A stretch of DNA of 64,000 nt from a virus: positions 1 through 64,000 of the IMG/VR virus record IMGVR_UViG_3300010354_000047. One strand, 5' to 3'. The position numbers and the translations under genes were made by a program. How positions within the stretch are numbered: the stretch's first letter is position 1; each line of letters begins with the position of its first letter. Below, one piece after another: positions 49,313 to 58,682 of this stretch. The notes under the pieces were generated by a model that made no database searches, was not told the origin of the DNA, and saw only the letters and a list, made by a program, of their open reading frames with translations.

Positions 49313-50177
49313 GACGGTAACGTCAAATTACCTGCCTGATCAGCAGGTCAATGGGGTGAATTGCTGGGACACCTGACGGTTTCAGAAATGAAATACAAGG
49401 TAATCAGCAGCCAAGTTTACTTCGTCGAATCAGGACTAAACTGATTGAAGTAAAAAGGTTCAACGACTAGACGATGAGTTTCGACAACAATAACTCGTCC
49501 ACGAGTGCCCCACTCCTTAAATGCTTTTACCGAAACAAGTACGAAAGATGCTACTGGGAACTAATCTCAGTAACACCTTCCGAGAAACCAAGAACCTTTA
49601 AAACTGAAGAGCACCACATAATCCCTAAGTGCTTAGGGGGACATCCTCGGGAAAAGAGCAACCTTAGCTACCCAACTCCGAGACAACATTTCGTTTTACA
49701 TCGATTGTTGAATAAGATGTTTCCAGATCACGAAGGACTTTTCTACGCTATATTCCGAATGAGCTGTTCGGGAAATAGCAGAGTTTACTCCCACTTAAAG
49801 TTGAACTATGTTCGATCAAGTGAGCATAACCAAAGAATCTCTGAATCTCTACGAGGACAGAGGTTGACGGAAACTCGGAAGAAAAAAAAATCCCGTGCTA
49901 GACTCGCCTCCCCAAATACCTTAAGCGGTGAAGATCACCCCAACTCTAACAAAGACTTAGAAAGTCGAAAAGAAGAGATAAGAAGTGTCTGGTTGGAAAA
50001 TGGCAAACCGGGAGACGTAAAACTAGGCCAATTTCTTGGCTTAGGAACAGGAAAGAAAGGTTACAGGTGTAAAACTCTTCAAAGGTTCATAAAAGAATTT
50101 AAGGATGAAGATATAGTCTGAACTCCGTAAAAATACGGAGAAGTGAAGGATAAAGAGCCTTCGCGTTAACAAATTTG
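49313..50177 (+). other. Group I intron 2 in the major capsid gene
   Basis: Core elements: P AATTGCTGGGAC (about 49359), Q AATCAGCAGCCAAG (49402), R GTTCAACGACTAG (49458), S AGATATAGTC (50109). The 5' part folds as TGACG-GTAA-CGTCA. The 3' end ...AACAAATTTG is nearly the same as in intron 1. An intact HNH endonuclease gene fills the R-S loop. Confidence 0.82.
49474..50121 (+). CDS. HNH homing endonuclease of intron 2
   Basis: 215 aa, starting four bases after the R element and ending within S. The HNH core is EEHHIIPKCLGGHPREKSNL followed by TPRQHFVLHRLLNKMFPDH. A NUMOD-like middle (SEHNQRISESLRGQRLT) and a DNA-binding C-terminus with a helix-turn-helix-like end (GDVKLGQFLGLGTGKKG) follow. 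It would cut intron-less capsid alleles and spread the intron. Clearly related to the broken copy in intron 1. Confidence 0.85.
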   Translation: MSFDNNNSSTSAPLLKCFYRNKYERCYWELISVTPSEKPRTFKTEEHHIIPKCLGGHPREKSNLSYPTPRQHFVLHRLLNKMFPDHEGLFYAIFRMSCSGNSRVYSHLKLNYVRSSEHNQRISESLRGQRLTETRKKKKSRARLASPNTLSGEDHPNSNKDLESRKEEIRSVWLENGKPGDVKLGQFLGLGTGKKGYRCKTLQRFIKEFKDEDIV

Positions 50178-50338
50178 ATCAACTCACCGGAACACCCGCT
50201 GTCCGCCCTGAGTACTACATCCGTGAGCGTCGCGTTGTCCGCGCAGAAATCACTATCGAGCGTGTGATCAACCTGGTCGGCCTTGGTGCAACTGGTCTTA
50301 TCGGTTCTGGCGCTATGATCACCGACATCCTGTCCTGA
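50178..50338 (+). CDS. Major capsid protein, exon 3 (C-terminus)
   Basis: 53 codons plus a split codon: QLTGTPAVRPEYYIRERRVV, then AEITIERVINLVGLGATG to the stop at 50336. The content completes the C-terminal strand of the capsid protein that exon 2 lacks. The frame has no good start of its own. Confidence 0.72.
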
Positions 50339-50365
50339 TCGGATAGGAACTAAGGAGGTGCTCAA

Positions 50366-50809
50366 ATGGCTATTCTCAGACCCATTACTAAGGCCCAGTA
50401 CGAAGTTTCTTTCGTCGCGCCAGATGGACCAACCCTGATTGCTACCTTCACGAAGTTCTCAGGAATCAAAGATTCCTCAGACAGCAGTGAATACGCCAAC
50501 GGAACTGGAAACCGTATTTACCATGTTGTCGGCCCAAGAAAAGCTGATAACATCACTCTTACTGCCCCCTACGATCCAACGATCTTCAAGCAGCTTGAGG
50601 TTTACTGGCTCCAGTACAATTGTCGTGAAATCACAGTTACCGTCACTCCAAAAGACTGCGTTGGAAACGGCTCCGCCCCTGCTGGTGGACAATACACATG
50701 CTACGGCTGTCAATTTGTCTCACTCAACACGGCTGAAGCCGACCGCGAAAGCGGCGACGTTCAAGAGATCGAAATCGAACTAACGGTTAACTCTTGGGAT
50801 CGTACCTGA
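50366..50809 (+). CDS. Tail tube protein (gp19-like)
   Basis: 147 aa with an AAGGAGG ribosome binding site. Beta-rich: AQYEVSFVAPDGPTLIATFTKFSGI, RIYHVVGPRKADNITLTAPYD, then VQEIEIELTVNSW. Size and strand pattern fit phage tail tube proteins. The placement right after the capsid gene is unusual but fits a late structural operon; a strong terminator follows. Confidence 0.7.
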   Translation: MAILRPITKAQYEVSFVAPDGPTLIATFTKFSGIKDSSDSSEYANGTGNRIYHVVGPRKADNITLTAPYDPTIFKQLEVYWLQYNCREITVTVTPKDCVGNGSAPAGGQYTCYGCQFVSLNTAEADRESGDVQEIEIELTVNSWDRT

Positions 50810-50831
50810 TTCAGTTTTTCATAGTTTTTTC

Positions 50832-50855
50832 GCCCCGACCCGTTCGGGGCTTTTT
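50832..50855 (+). terminator. Strong hairpin terminator
   Basis: GCCCCGA (50832-50838) pairs with TCGGGGC (50844-50850), loop CCCGT, then TTTTT. Confidence 0.88.
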
Positions 50856-50868
50856 ATTACCAATCCAA

Positions 50869-50877
50869 GGGTAAAAC
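50869..50877 (+). promoter_or_regulatory. GGGTAAAAC motif (putative late promoter element)
   Basis: Lies between the terminator and the start at 50907, exactly where a promoter for the baseplate genes is needed. Confidence 0.6.
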
Positions 50878-50906
50878 TAGATGAATCACGGTTAGTACTC
50901 TTATAG

Positions 50907-51389
50907 ATGGCCAAGACTTTTTTCTCCCCGGGAGTGATAGTAACAAGCAAGTGGTTGAATGGTTCCCGGCAGATTTACTTTGACGGCCAAGACTTAGACT
51001 GGCACTATGATCCCTTGGGGCTCAAGTCCCTTGTGACAACAGGCCCGGACGGGCTTGATAATCGCTATATCACCCTCTCCACAAGTCAGCCAACGCTTTC
51101 TGGGTCAGGATCATTTATCACTGGCCAGCCGATTTCCGGGGGAAAAGTAGTTTCAGGGTATTGGAATTTCGGATTCGACCCGATTGAAAATCCTTTAGAG
51201 CCTCAAAACTTTGAGAATTCTCCGCGAAGTTATCTCACAAACTTAAAGTACGATGATGCCAACGGAGTCACGATTCCACCTCCGACCATCGCTGACAAGT
51301 TTGCCGCTCTGCAGGACTCTGACCTAATCACAAAGAAAGTTTTGTCAGACCAATTCCAGAATCTTGTAGTCGATAACGGGACCTACTGA
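50907..51389 (+). CDS. Hypothetical structural protein
   Basis: 160 aa, first gene of the baseplate block. Beta-rich N-terminus (SPGVIVTSKWLNGSRQIYFDG), Gly/Ser-rich middle, helical end (DLITKKVLSDQFQNLV). Function unknown; virion location inferred from neighbours. Confidence 0.6.
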   Translation: MAKTFFSPGVIVTSKWLNGSRQIYFDGQDLDWHYDPLGLKSLVTTGPDGLDNRYITLSTSQPTLSGSGSFITGQPISGGKVVSGYWNFGFDPIENPLEPQNFENSPRSYLTNLKYDDANGVTIPPPTIADKFAALQDSDLITKKVLSDQFQNLVVDNGTY

Positions 51390-51400
51390 TAGAGTGAACC

Positions 51401-54229
51401 ATGGCCAGATACTCCCCGCTTCCCTCCGTACCCATTGACCCAAGAAATGAGGCTCAATTAGTTCAGGCAGCGGCACAAAAGGTTTACGAAGCTTCAAACC
51501 GGACGCTAAATGACTTCAGCGCTGGAAACCCTTTAGCCGTTCTTCTCGAGGGGCAGGCTTTCGCCCAGGGCGAATTCCTGTACTGGGCTAACCAGCTCCC
51601 TGAGAAAATTCTGATTGAGTGGATCGGGCCTTTCCTAGGCGCGATGCGAAGGCTCGGAACACCAGCTGCCACGCTCCTACAGGTTACAATCCCGCCATCA
51701 AAGACGGAAACAACTCTTCCAGCCGGGTCCATCTTCTCTACAAATTCGCAGTTAACCTCTGGAGAGAGTTACGAATTTGTCTCATCGGACGATCTGGTCA
51801 TTCCTGCGGGCGATAGCGTAGGGGAGGTTCCCGTTTACTCAAAGTATGTAGGAACCATCTACAACGTCCCCTCTAACACGATCACGGGATCGACAAACAT
51901 TGGGCTCACAAACTTTTCAGTCACAAACCCGCAGCCTGCTGTGGGAGGAAGTGACGTTGAAACGTTTCAGGAAGTTCAGGAAAGATTTTTCACCCTTCTC
52001 CGCCGAAGAAACCCCGTAAGCGAGAGTGACTGGCAAGACTTTTTCACGGACCTTTTTGGAGTCGGAACTCTAACCTCAGTTCAGCCAAATAGAACCAGCT
52101 TCTACGGTTACAACTACGACCTTGACTACCAGATTCCCAACGGTCAAGTCTCCTTTTTCGTCCTCGGCCCAAACGGGACCGAATTGACTGAGCAACAGTT
52201 AACAGCCGGTCAGAATGCCATCAACTACTCCCTCCCGATCGAAAACAGAGCGTACCTCTATCCGATCACTCTGAGCCAAGTTCAGTACAATCTGACCCTG
52301 GAAGTAGATGCCAATGGCAGCTTCGGAAGCAACTATCGTGAATCCTCCCTCAACTTTCGGGACAGGTTGTTCTCAGTCCTAACTCCCGGAAACGTCTTCC
52401 CAGCCGACGTCAATCCTACGGTAAGCGACATTGACGCGGCATTTTACTCCACTTTTGACTCAGCCACTCGATTTCGTGACCCGACGATTGAGGCCTCTGT
52501 TGCCTACAATACTCCGAGTCAACTCAGCCCGAACGCAGCAACTTACACAAACGTATACGACTTTGAGCCAACCGAATACCTTCTAACAGAGAGGGATTTG
52601 GTCGTAGACTACAACCCAAACCCAACCTTCTACCCTGTTGACTCAAGTTTCACTCCTTACTCCACAGACAAGTTTGATCAAACCGTTTACGGAAACCTCT
52701 CCCTGAAGCAAATCAAATTCCTAACGGCTGGTTCCTTTAATTTAGGGGACATCGTTTACTACGATGGGGCTGCGGATCTCGCTCAGCAAGGACTCCATGT
52801 GATACTGGAGAACCTAAACATCAGCTCTTCTTCGCAGATTCTTCCACTGATCGCAAGCGGTAGGATAAGTGGGGTGAAAACTTTCCAACCATGGGTAGTC
52901 GGTAATTCTTATGTGTATGAAACCGACGGGACTATCGACCCCGATATCATAGAGTACGATTACACTTCTGGAGAGTTCATACCAAACTCCCCACCCTCCG
53001 CTATTCCCTTGAACAGCAGACCAGGTGGATTCGCCTGGCTCGTGTCTCAGAATTTCACTCTGCAACCCGAAACAAACGACATTTCCGGAGCTCAGTTGAC
53101 TTCTGCCATCGGTTCTTCCGTAGTTCCCACAAGCCTCGAGACCGGGTCTTCCTACTCCGCAGGAACCTGGGTGTGTACACCGCAAGTCGGAAGTGGTCCG
53201 AGTCCTATAGTTGACCCTTTCTACAACTACGTGGACGTGGAACAAGGTGCTATCGTTAAGTACGCTTATGTAATCTCTTCTTTCACTTTTGCCCCGAACG
53301 AGCTAACGGTTAGCCAATACTTTGACGATCTTGTGACGTCAGGAACACTGCAAGAAGTTCAGCTGTTTGATGGGTCAAATGGGCTCCCTGTCTATAAGTA
53401 TAGAGCACGGTTTAAGGGGGGACAGTACCTCCTGTACAAGGAATCCTCTGGTTCCGCTCCAAAGTACTACATCGCCTCTTCGTTCTTCACCCCAAGCAGC
53501 ACAAACATCCGAGATCTTCTAGCTGATGGTTCGGTGTATGATCTGGCGCCAACCCCTGCCTTGTTTACACAACTTTTGACAGATCTCCAGAGCGAGGTGG
53601 TAACAAAGGATATACATAGAATGTTCACATTCTTCCTAGGGGATCGAACATTCTTCCGGGAAGGCTCTGACGTTCTCTCCTTCACAGCTACTTCTGCAGT
53701 CACACCTTTGTTCAACTTTGACGTTTACCTCAACAACGGTGTCTTCATCAAATCGGATCCCTCAGTAGACGGATTTGAAGAGAGTTCTGACTACATTCCT
53801 TACTACAGTCCGGAGTACGTTGAGACTGCTGAGGACACCATTCTGAGTGAAGACGGTCGCAACCTTTACAGAGTGATGAAAGCCTTCACTCCACAAAGTC
53901 TTGTAACGTCTTGGACAGGAATTGAAGAGGATAATACAGCTAGGTATGAGGAGTATCGAAGAAACCTGCTTCGGTTTGTTGTCAGCTATCGTTGCGAAGA
54001 ATCCGTTCTATCCCAGTATGGGACCGAGACTTCTTCAATTAAACTCGGATCGTGCCAGATTTCAGTGATTCCTAAGAACTATGGCAGGAGCCTTAATTCC
54101 TCTCCTACCATTGTGTATGTTTGGGAGAACACAGCGAACCTAGAGGAAGTCCCTCAACTTTCGTGGTACTCTGAGTCTACTTTCCCGTACACTCCTCCGG
54201 ACTATAAGAACGGAACACTCGCCCTATGA
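51401..54229 (+). CDS. Baseplate protein J/gp6-like
   Basis: 942 aa. The first 270 residues match Baseplate_J: a helical lead, LEGQAFAQGEFLYWANQLPEKILIEW, LRRLGTPAATLL-type segment, LPAGSIFSTNS, VPVYSKYVGTIYNVPSNTI, and VETFQEVQERFFTLLRRRNPVSESDW. The rest is long beta-rich additions. It forms the ring linking baseplate wedges. ATGA overlap with the next gene. Confidence 0.85.
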   Translation: MARYSPLPSVPIDPRNEAQLVQAAAQKVYEASNRTLNDFSAGNPLAVLLEGQAFAQGEFLYWANQLPEKILIEWIGPFLGAMRRLGTPAATLLQVTIPPSKTETTLPAGSIFSTNSQLTSGESYEFVSSDDLVIPAGDSVGEVPVYSKYVGTIYNVPSNTITGSTNIGLTNFSVTNPQPAVGGSDVETFQEVQERFFTLLRRRNPVSESDWQDFFTDLFGVGTLTSVQPNRTSFYGYNYDLDYQIPNGQVSFFVLGPNGTELTEQQLTAGQNAINYSLPIENRAYLYPITLSQVQYNLTLEVDANGSFGSNYRESSLNFRDRLFSVLTPGNVFPADVNPTVSDIDAAFYSTFDSATRFRDPTIEASVAYNTPSQLSPNAATYTNVYDFEPTEYLLTERDLVVDYNPNPTFYPVDSSFTPYSTDKFDQTVYGNLSLKQIKFLTAGSFNLGDIVYYDGAADLAQQGLHVILENLNISSSSQILPLIASGRISGVKTFQPWVVGNSYVYETDGTIDPDIIEYDYTSGEFIPNSPPSAIPLNSRPGGFAWLVSQNFTLQPETNDISGAQLTSAIGSSVVPTSLETGSSYSAGTWVCTPQVGSGPSPIVDPFYNYVDVEQGAIVKYAYVISSFTFAPNELTVSQYFDDLVTSGTLQEVQLFDGSNGLPVYKYRARFKGGQYLLYKESSGSAPKYYIASSFFTPSSTNIRDLLADGSVYDLAPTPALFTQLLTDLQSEVVTKDIHRMFTFFLGDRTFFREGSDVLSFTATSAVTPLFNFDVYLNNGVFIKSDPSVDGFEESSDYIPYYSPEYVETAEDTILSEDGRNLYRVMKAFTPQSLVTSWTGIEEDNTARYEEYRRNLLRFVVSYRCEESVLSQYGTETSSIKLGSCQISVIPKNYGRSLNSSPTIVYVWENTANLEEVPQLSWYSESTFPYTPPDYKNGTLAL

Positions 54230-55500
54230 GCCAAATTCTGACCCCGCTTTCTAACGGAAGCGCCCAAATACAGACTTCTTCAACCTTTCAGCAAGGGGTC
54301 AATCTGTCTCCGCAGTATGTAGCTGTAAATAGGCTTTCACCACAACCGACCGAGTGGGATTCTTCAGGAAGGCCAATATACGACCGCCTTCCCTCCGCTT
54401 CAGAACGTTACAAGTTATTCTTCGGTTACGAAGATGATAGTTCATTCATATACTCCCCTCCGGGTTCTGCAAGCACTGGAGTAGGAACTTGTCAAGTCAC
54501 TGAATCCGGGGATAAAAAGTTTCTAGTTATTCAATCGGGGAAGCTTGTTTGGAAGTATGGCTCCCTTGACGTAAACTCTGTAATCATCGACTTACAGGCG
54601 ATGAACATGGTAAATACCAAATACCTTTTGGCTTACCAGCTGGTTTATGAAGACTCCCCTATCATCTCCCCGTATTCTGTCGAAGAATTTTCCTTGTCCG
54701 GTCAAGACCTTCTGGTCTCGAGTGGAACTGATTCAGTCACAGGCTGGCGTTACACTCCGAAGTTCGCTTTCACAGGAGATTCTAGAAGATCCTGGAGAAA
54801 CTACGACGGGTTCTTCTCCTCCTACTCAGGGGACGCTCACCTATCTTGGCAAAGCCCTTATTCCTCAAGTTACTCCCGAATCCTTCTGAGGTGCCCTCCC
54901 GGAACATCCATATCAGGGGCGGCAACTCTATACTACATGCTGTGTGACGAAGAGCTTGAAGAAAATCAGTACTGCACCTCCCCTCAATGGACTGAAGTCA
55001 CTTCCACAAGTGTGAAGAAAGACTCAATCGGTCAATATTTTGAGTTCTCACTGGCGACTCCGATAGCGCAGAGAGGTTGGAAGATTTCATGGGAGGATTC
55101 CAAAGTCTCTGTCTACGACATCCGAGTCTCCGGAACAATCACGCTAAAAAGAAAGCCTGCGACTGCCTTCACAACATATCAGTTAGTAGCATACCCTGAG
55201 AACTCGTTTCCAAAGCGAATCACAAACCTCGGCGGCGACGTGGTGGAAAGTTCCTTTTGCAAACTCGCTTCTGTGGACATAGACCAGTCCTTTCGAGTGC
55301 AAAGAATTCGTGATCTTCGGGAGACGGCCAATAATGAATATCAGCCGATCGCAGACTGGTTAACTTTACCATGGGACGACAACCTGAAAGAAATGTATGA
55401 GCAAGTCAAAGATTACTCGAGATTGTGGATGTCTCCTTCAGAGTGCCTATACCAAGAATACTTGGGACTACAAGAACAATCTATAACGGTGGAGGTCTAA
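54226..55500 (+). CDS. Baseplate or tail-associated structural protein
   Basis: 424 aa, coupled to the gpJ-like gene. Beta-rich with aromatic residues; residues 215-310 look like a carbohydrate-binding-type sandwich (RILLRCPPGTSISGAATLYYML; WKISWEDSKVSVYDIRVSGTI). The helical C-terminus (YEQVKDYSRLWMSPSECLYQEYL) could anchor it to the baseplate. No family recognised. Confidence 0.65.
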   Translation: MSQILTPLSNGSAQIQTSSTFQQGVNLSPQYVAVNRLSPQPTEWDSSGRPIYDRLPSASERYKLFFGYEDDSSFIYSPPGSASTGVGTCQVTESGDKKFLVIQSGKLVWKYGSLDVNSVIIDLQAMNMVNTKYLLAYQLVYEDSPIISPYSVEEFSLSGQDLLVSSGTDSVTGWRYTPKFAFTGDSRRSWRNYDGFFSSYSGDAHLSWQSPYSSSYSRILLRCPPGTSISGAATLYYMLCDEELEENQYCTSPQWTEVTSTSVKKDSIGQYFEFSLATPIAQRGWKISWEDSKVSVYDIRVSGTITLKRKPATAFTTYQLVAYPENSFPKRITNLGGDVVESSFCKLASVDIDQSFRVQRIRDLRETANNEYQPIADWLTLPWDDNLKEMYEQVKDYSRLWMSPSECLYQEYLGLQEQSITVEV

Positions 55501-58353
55501 GTGCCGGAACTAAATTCTACTTTCAACGTAAAAGACTTTGAAAACTACGGAAGCACAGACCTTTACTTAACACCAGATCAGCTGGACACAGTTGCTCTAA
55601 CTGAGAGCCGTGTAAATTCCCAATTAGATTGGTTGGCTCAACTTTTGGGATGGAACGGTCCCAATTACTGGAATAATCTCGCATCATCCGTAACAGAAAA
55701 AAGAAGCCTTCAAACAGGCTCTTACGGTATTTACAACGGTTTCATCTTTCCCGAAATCGTAGAAGTACGAAACTGGGATAATAAAGTCGTTGTAAAAGCA
55801 GACCCACGTATCCAGGCTGGACAGACCTTTTTCCTAGGGGACGAGACTTACACCCTTCTGAGTCTGTCCTCAGAAAATGATCTATACTTCTTAGACTTCG
55901 GAACTTTTACGGAGCAGTTTGTAGAAGATATCAACTCCAATAATCAACTAAAAGTCCTAAGCCCCAATGCTCTACCTACCCCTTTCTCGAGAAAGTCCGC
56001 AGGGGTCTCAGGAGACTTTTCGTTCTTGTGTCAAGTTAGCGGAACCTCCTTAAGTCTTTATCCGTCATTCGACACGAACTTCCAGTTTCCTGTTCTGTTC
56101 AATACGCTTTTCAAAGGTTCTCGTTACTTCTTTGATAAACCGGTTTCTCTCCAGATAGGGCTCGATACCGTGAACCCGGAGTATGATTTCACTCGGGAAA
56201 GGTGGTATATTGATGTTCCACCCGTAACAAAGAATGATACAAACATTGAAGAAACTCTGACCTACGGTTTGTCGTCTTTACGAGTTCGATTGAAAGATTG
56301 GACAGACCCTTCTGACTGGGTTAATTCCAGCACTATTCAGAACTTCAAAGGAGTCTGGTCCAACAAAGGAGGGAAATTCCCGTTTCACTTTGTGTTTGAC
56401 GCCCTGAACCTTCATGGATTTGATGATGAAACATCTGTCTACCTTGGAGAGTTTGAAAGATCCATTTCCTTTGACTCCCTTCTGAATCACATTTACTATC
56501 AGATTGCGTCTACAGAGCCCGACTCGCCAAGCCCAGAGTTCGGAAGAGTTTGGTGGAACAGTCAGACAGGTAACTTCTCAGTGTTTGTAGGGGATTCCTT
56601 AAACTGCGGACCATGGGTGGAAATTGCCTATCCGTACAACCCTGAAGTCGGCCCCGCTCCGGACTACGTTTTTTCCGATGTTTCGAGCTTTCTAGCTTTC
56701 CCCGACGAGATTCCCTCAGGTTGTCTTGTAGACATTCTAGACGCTTCCGGTCTGAACCCCTCCCTTGGGATTGAGGGTCTTGTAGAACCTCTTTCAGGTC
56801 CATGCCGAGTTCAAATCTACAAGAGGGAGGACTCCCCTTACTGGACATTCTTCCTAATCATTTTCGATGATGAGCCTAGTTTTGACGCAAATGCGACTGT
56901 TCTCCCTGAGAAAGTAGTAATCAAGATTCTGGATTCGTTGGGTCTAACATCAAGTTCAGGAAATTATAGAGTCCAGAACCTTGGGGCTACCATAACAGGT
57001 CAGTACCCGTTGCTCCTGATGAAGGATGTTTATGCAGGAGCGTGGTACATTTCCCCTCCTTCTTATCTCCGTTACATCGGTGACACTCGTTTGTTCGAAA
57101 GTTCCCTTAATTTCGCAAACCCTGTGGGCGGAGAGCTGAATTGGGATTTTTCAGTTCCCGTACCAGAAAACCGCCTTGCGAGAATTTTTTACTACAGCAA
57201 TTGGCAACAAGACCCTTTGACTTCGGAGTGGGAACTTACGGGGGACTGGGTTGCTATAAATGATGAAAATTCCGTTCTTCCTGCACCGGTAACAATCGAC
57301 TTTGGTTCCATTCTTGTCTACTGCAACGACACCTTGCTTTCCCCCAATGATTCTTACCAGAATGAAGACTTTCAAATAAGTTACACGATCGATTCTGGAG
57401 ACGGACTTTTCACCTTTAAATACATTCCGATCTCTTACACAGGGGTCATAACTCTTCCAGTCATTACAATCTCTGACTCTCTAACAACCGTCTTCAGACA
57501 CGACATATCTGAGGTAGTTTTTAGTGGTCTGCAGTACTACATGTCCTCAAATGTTGAGAATTCGCAAAAGTTGTTAAGAGTGTGGAAGACAGAAGCCCTT
57601 CAAGTTACGGATTCCCTTTCGGAGTTGTCTTCCCTGAGATATCTTAACCCACTAGTTGCAGATCAAAATCAAGGCCCAGCAGATGACAACTGGGAAAGAT
57701 ACTTCCTACGTCTCCCCCCATCCTATCAAAGGAATGGGGCGGAGTGGCAAAAGGTGAACCTGGTTTGTCAGAATTTCGGCTACTGGGGATCCTCAACAAA
57801 CCCGGAGAAAATGTCCTGTTCTCAGTCCGATCTCGTTCCTGAAATATACGAAGAGGTACTGATTTACGGAAAACCTAAGGAACAACACACGTATCTTTAC
57901 AGTGAGCCATATCTCTACTCTGAGATTGCTTACTCCTACGATGCTTCCTCTCTTGACTTTGATAACTCTGATGTTCTTTCCGGTTTTGATCGGCCATATG
58001 ATGACTTTGACGAGGCAGAAATTCAGAACTATGAACCTTTGCACAATCGCAGAGCGGAATTGAGTCAACCTCTTTCCTCTCCGGACTATGGTAACTGGGT
58101 CGGTATGTACTTTAGGTCGGCAGCTTGTTTCGACCTCTCAGGTTTCCTTGTTAATGACATTGAAGCTGGTGTTCTTGAAGCAATGTCACCACCCGTTTGG
58201 GATGCGAGTATCTATAAGTTTCCTCCGATCTGTGGACCGAGTTCCTCAGATAATTTGGAGGATGTAAACCACTTCAAGGTGGGGTATGCCTTTTTCGCTG
58301 CAGACTTGTCCTCCGCTGGTGAAGCAGTTTTCGATCTAGTCTCGGCAGGGTAA
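55501..58353 (+). CDS. Large tail/baseplate structural protein
   Basis: 950 aa, GTG start directly after the previous stop. Almost entirely beta-rich, with many Tyr, Trp, Ser and Asp. The N-terminal 70 residues (TPDQLDTVALTESRVNSQLDWLAQLLGW) are helical and may attach to the baseplate. Its size and position suit a baseplate periphery or fibre-base protein. No family recognised. A GGGTAAAAC motif overlaps its end. Confidence 0.65.
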   Translation: MPELNSTFNVKDFENYGSTDLYLTPDQLDTVALTESRVNSQLDWLAQLLGWNGPNYWNNLASSVTEKRSLQTGSYGIYNGFIFPEIVEVRNWDNKVVVKADPRIQAGQTFFLGDETYTLLSLSSENDLYFLDFGTFTEQFVEDINSNNQLKVLSPNALPTPFSRKSAGVSGDFSFLCQVSGTSLSLYPSFDTNFQFPVLFNTLFKGSRYFFDKPVSLQIGLDTVNPEYDFTRERWYIDVPPVTKNDTNIEETLTYGLSSLRVRLKDWTDPSDWVNSSTIQNFKGVWSNKGGKFPFHFVFDALNLHGFDDETSVYLGEFERSISFDSLLNHIYYQIASTEPDSPSPEFGRVWWNSQTGNFSVFVGDSLNCGPWVEIAYPYNPEVGPAPDYVFSDVSSFLAFPDEIPSGCLVDILDASGLNPSLGIEGLVEPLSGPCRVQIYKREDSPYWTFFLIIFDDEPSFDANATVLPEKVVIKILDSLGLTSSSGNYRVQNLGATITGQYPLLLMKDVYAGAWYISPPSYLRYIGDTRLFESSLNFANPVGGELNWDFSVPVPENRLARIFYYSNWQQDPLTSEWELTGDWVAINDENSVLPAPVTIDFGSILVYCNDTLLSPNDSYQNEDFQISYTIDSGDGLFTFKYIPISYTGVITLPVITISDSLTTVFRHDISEVVFSGLQYYMSSNVENSQKLLRVWKTEALQVTDSLSELSSLRYLNPLVADQNQGPADDNWERYFLRLPPSYQRNGAEWQKVNLVCQNFGYWGSSTNPEKMSCSQSDLVPEIYEEVLIYGKPKEQHTYLYSEPYLYSEIAYSYDASSLDFDNSDVLSGFDRPYDDFDEAEIQNYEPLHNRRAELSQPLSSPDYGNWVGMYFRSAACFDLSGFLVNDIEAGVLEAMSPPVWDASIYKFPPICGPSSSDNLEDVNHFKVGYAFFAADLSSAGEAVFDLVSAG

Positions 58354-58356
58354 AAC
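58348..58356 (+). promoter_or_regulatory. GGGTAAAAC motif (putative late promoter element)
   Basis: Overlaps the stop codon of the large baseplate gene, 20 bases before ATG 58377; followed by CACTTTATACG. Confidence 0.5.
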
Positions 58357-58376
58357 ACTTTATACGAAAGTCAAGC

Positions 58377-58676
58377 ATGGCAACAAGAAAGAAAAAGCTG
58401 GACGCAGAGAGCCTCGCGCCGGAAGGGGATTGGACTTTTATCGAAACTTTCGAGGATATCGATGGAATCGAGCAAAGCCCGGAAGCAATGGAAGAGATAC
58501 CACTCGCGGATGTTTCGGTAGACGACACTGAGTCTGTAGAGGTTTCTTCGGAAATCGCTGAAGAAATCCTCCCGTTAGAGGATGAGTCAGAAGGTGAAGA
58601 AAAAGTTCAAAGAAGACCCAGAGTTGTCCCCCGAAGAAGCCCTAGAAGAACACTAAGATTCACTACCAAGTCCTGA
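58377..58676 (+). CDS. Small acidic protein
   Basis: 99 aa, very acidic in the middle (ETFEDIDGIEQSPEAMEEIP; EEILPLEDESEGEEK) with basic ends (TRKKK; RRPRVVPRRSPRRT). Possibly an assembly or chaperone factor for the spike. No family recognised. Confidence 0.6.
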   Translation: MATRKKKLDAESLAPEGDWTFIETFEDIDGIEQSPEAMEEIPLADVSVDDTESVEVSSEIAEEILPLEDESEGEEKVQRRPRVVPRRSPRRTLRFTTKS

Positions 58677-58682
58677 TTCGAG

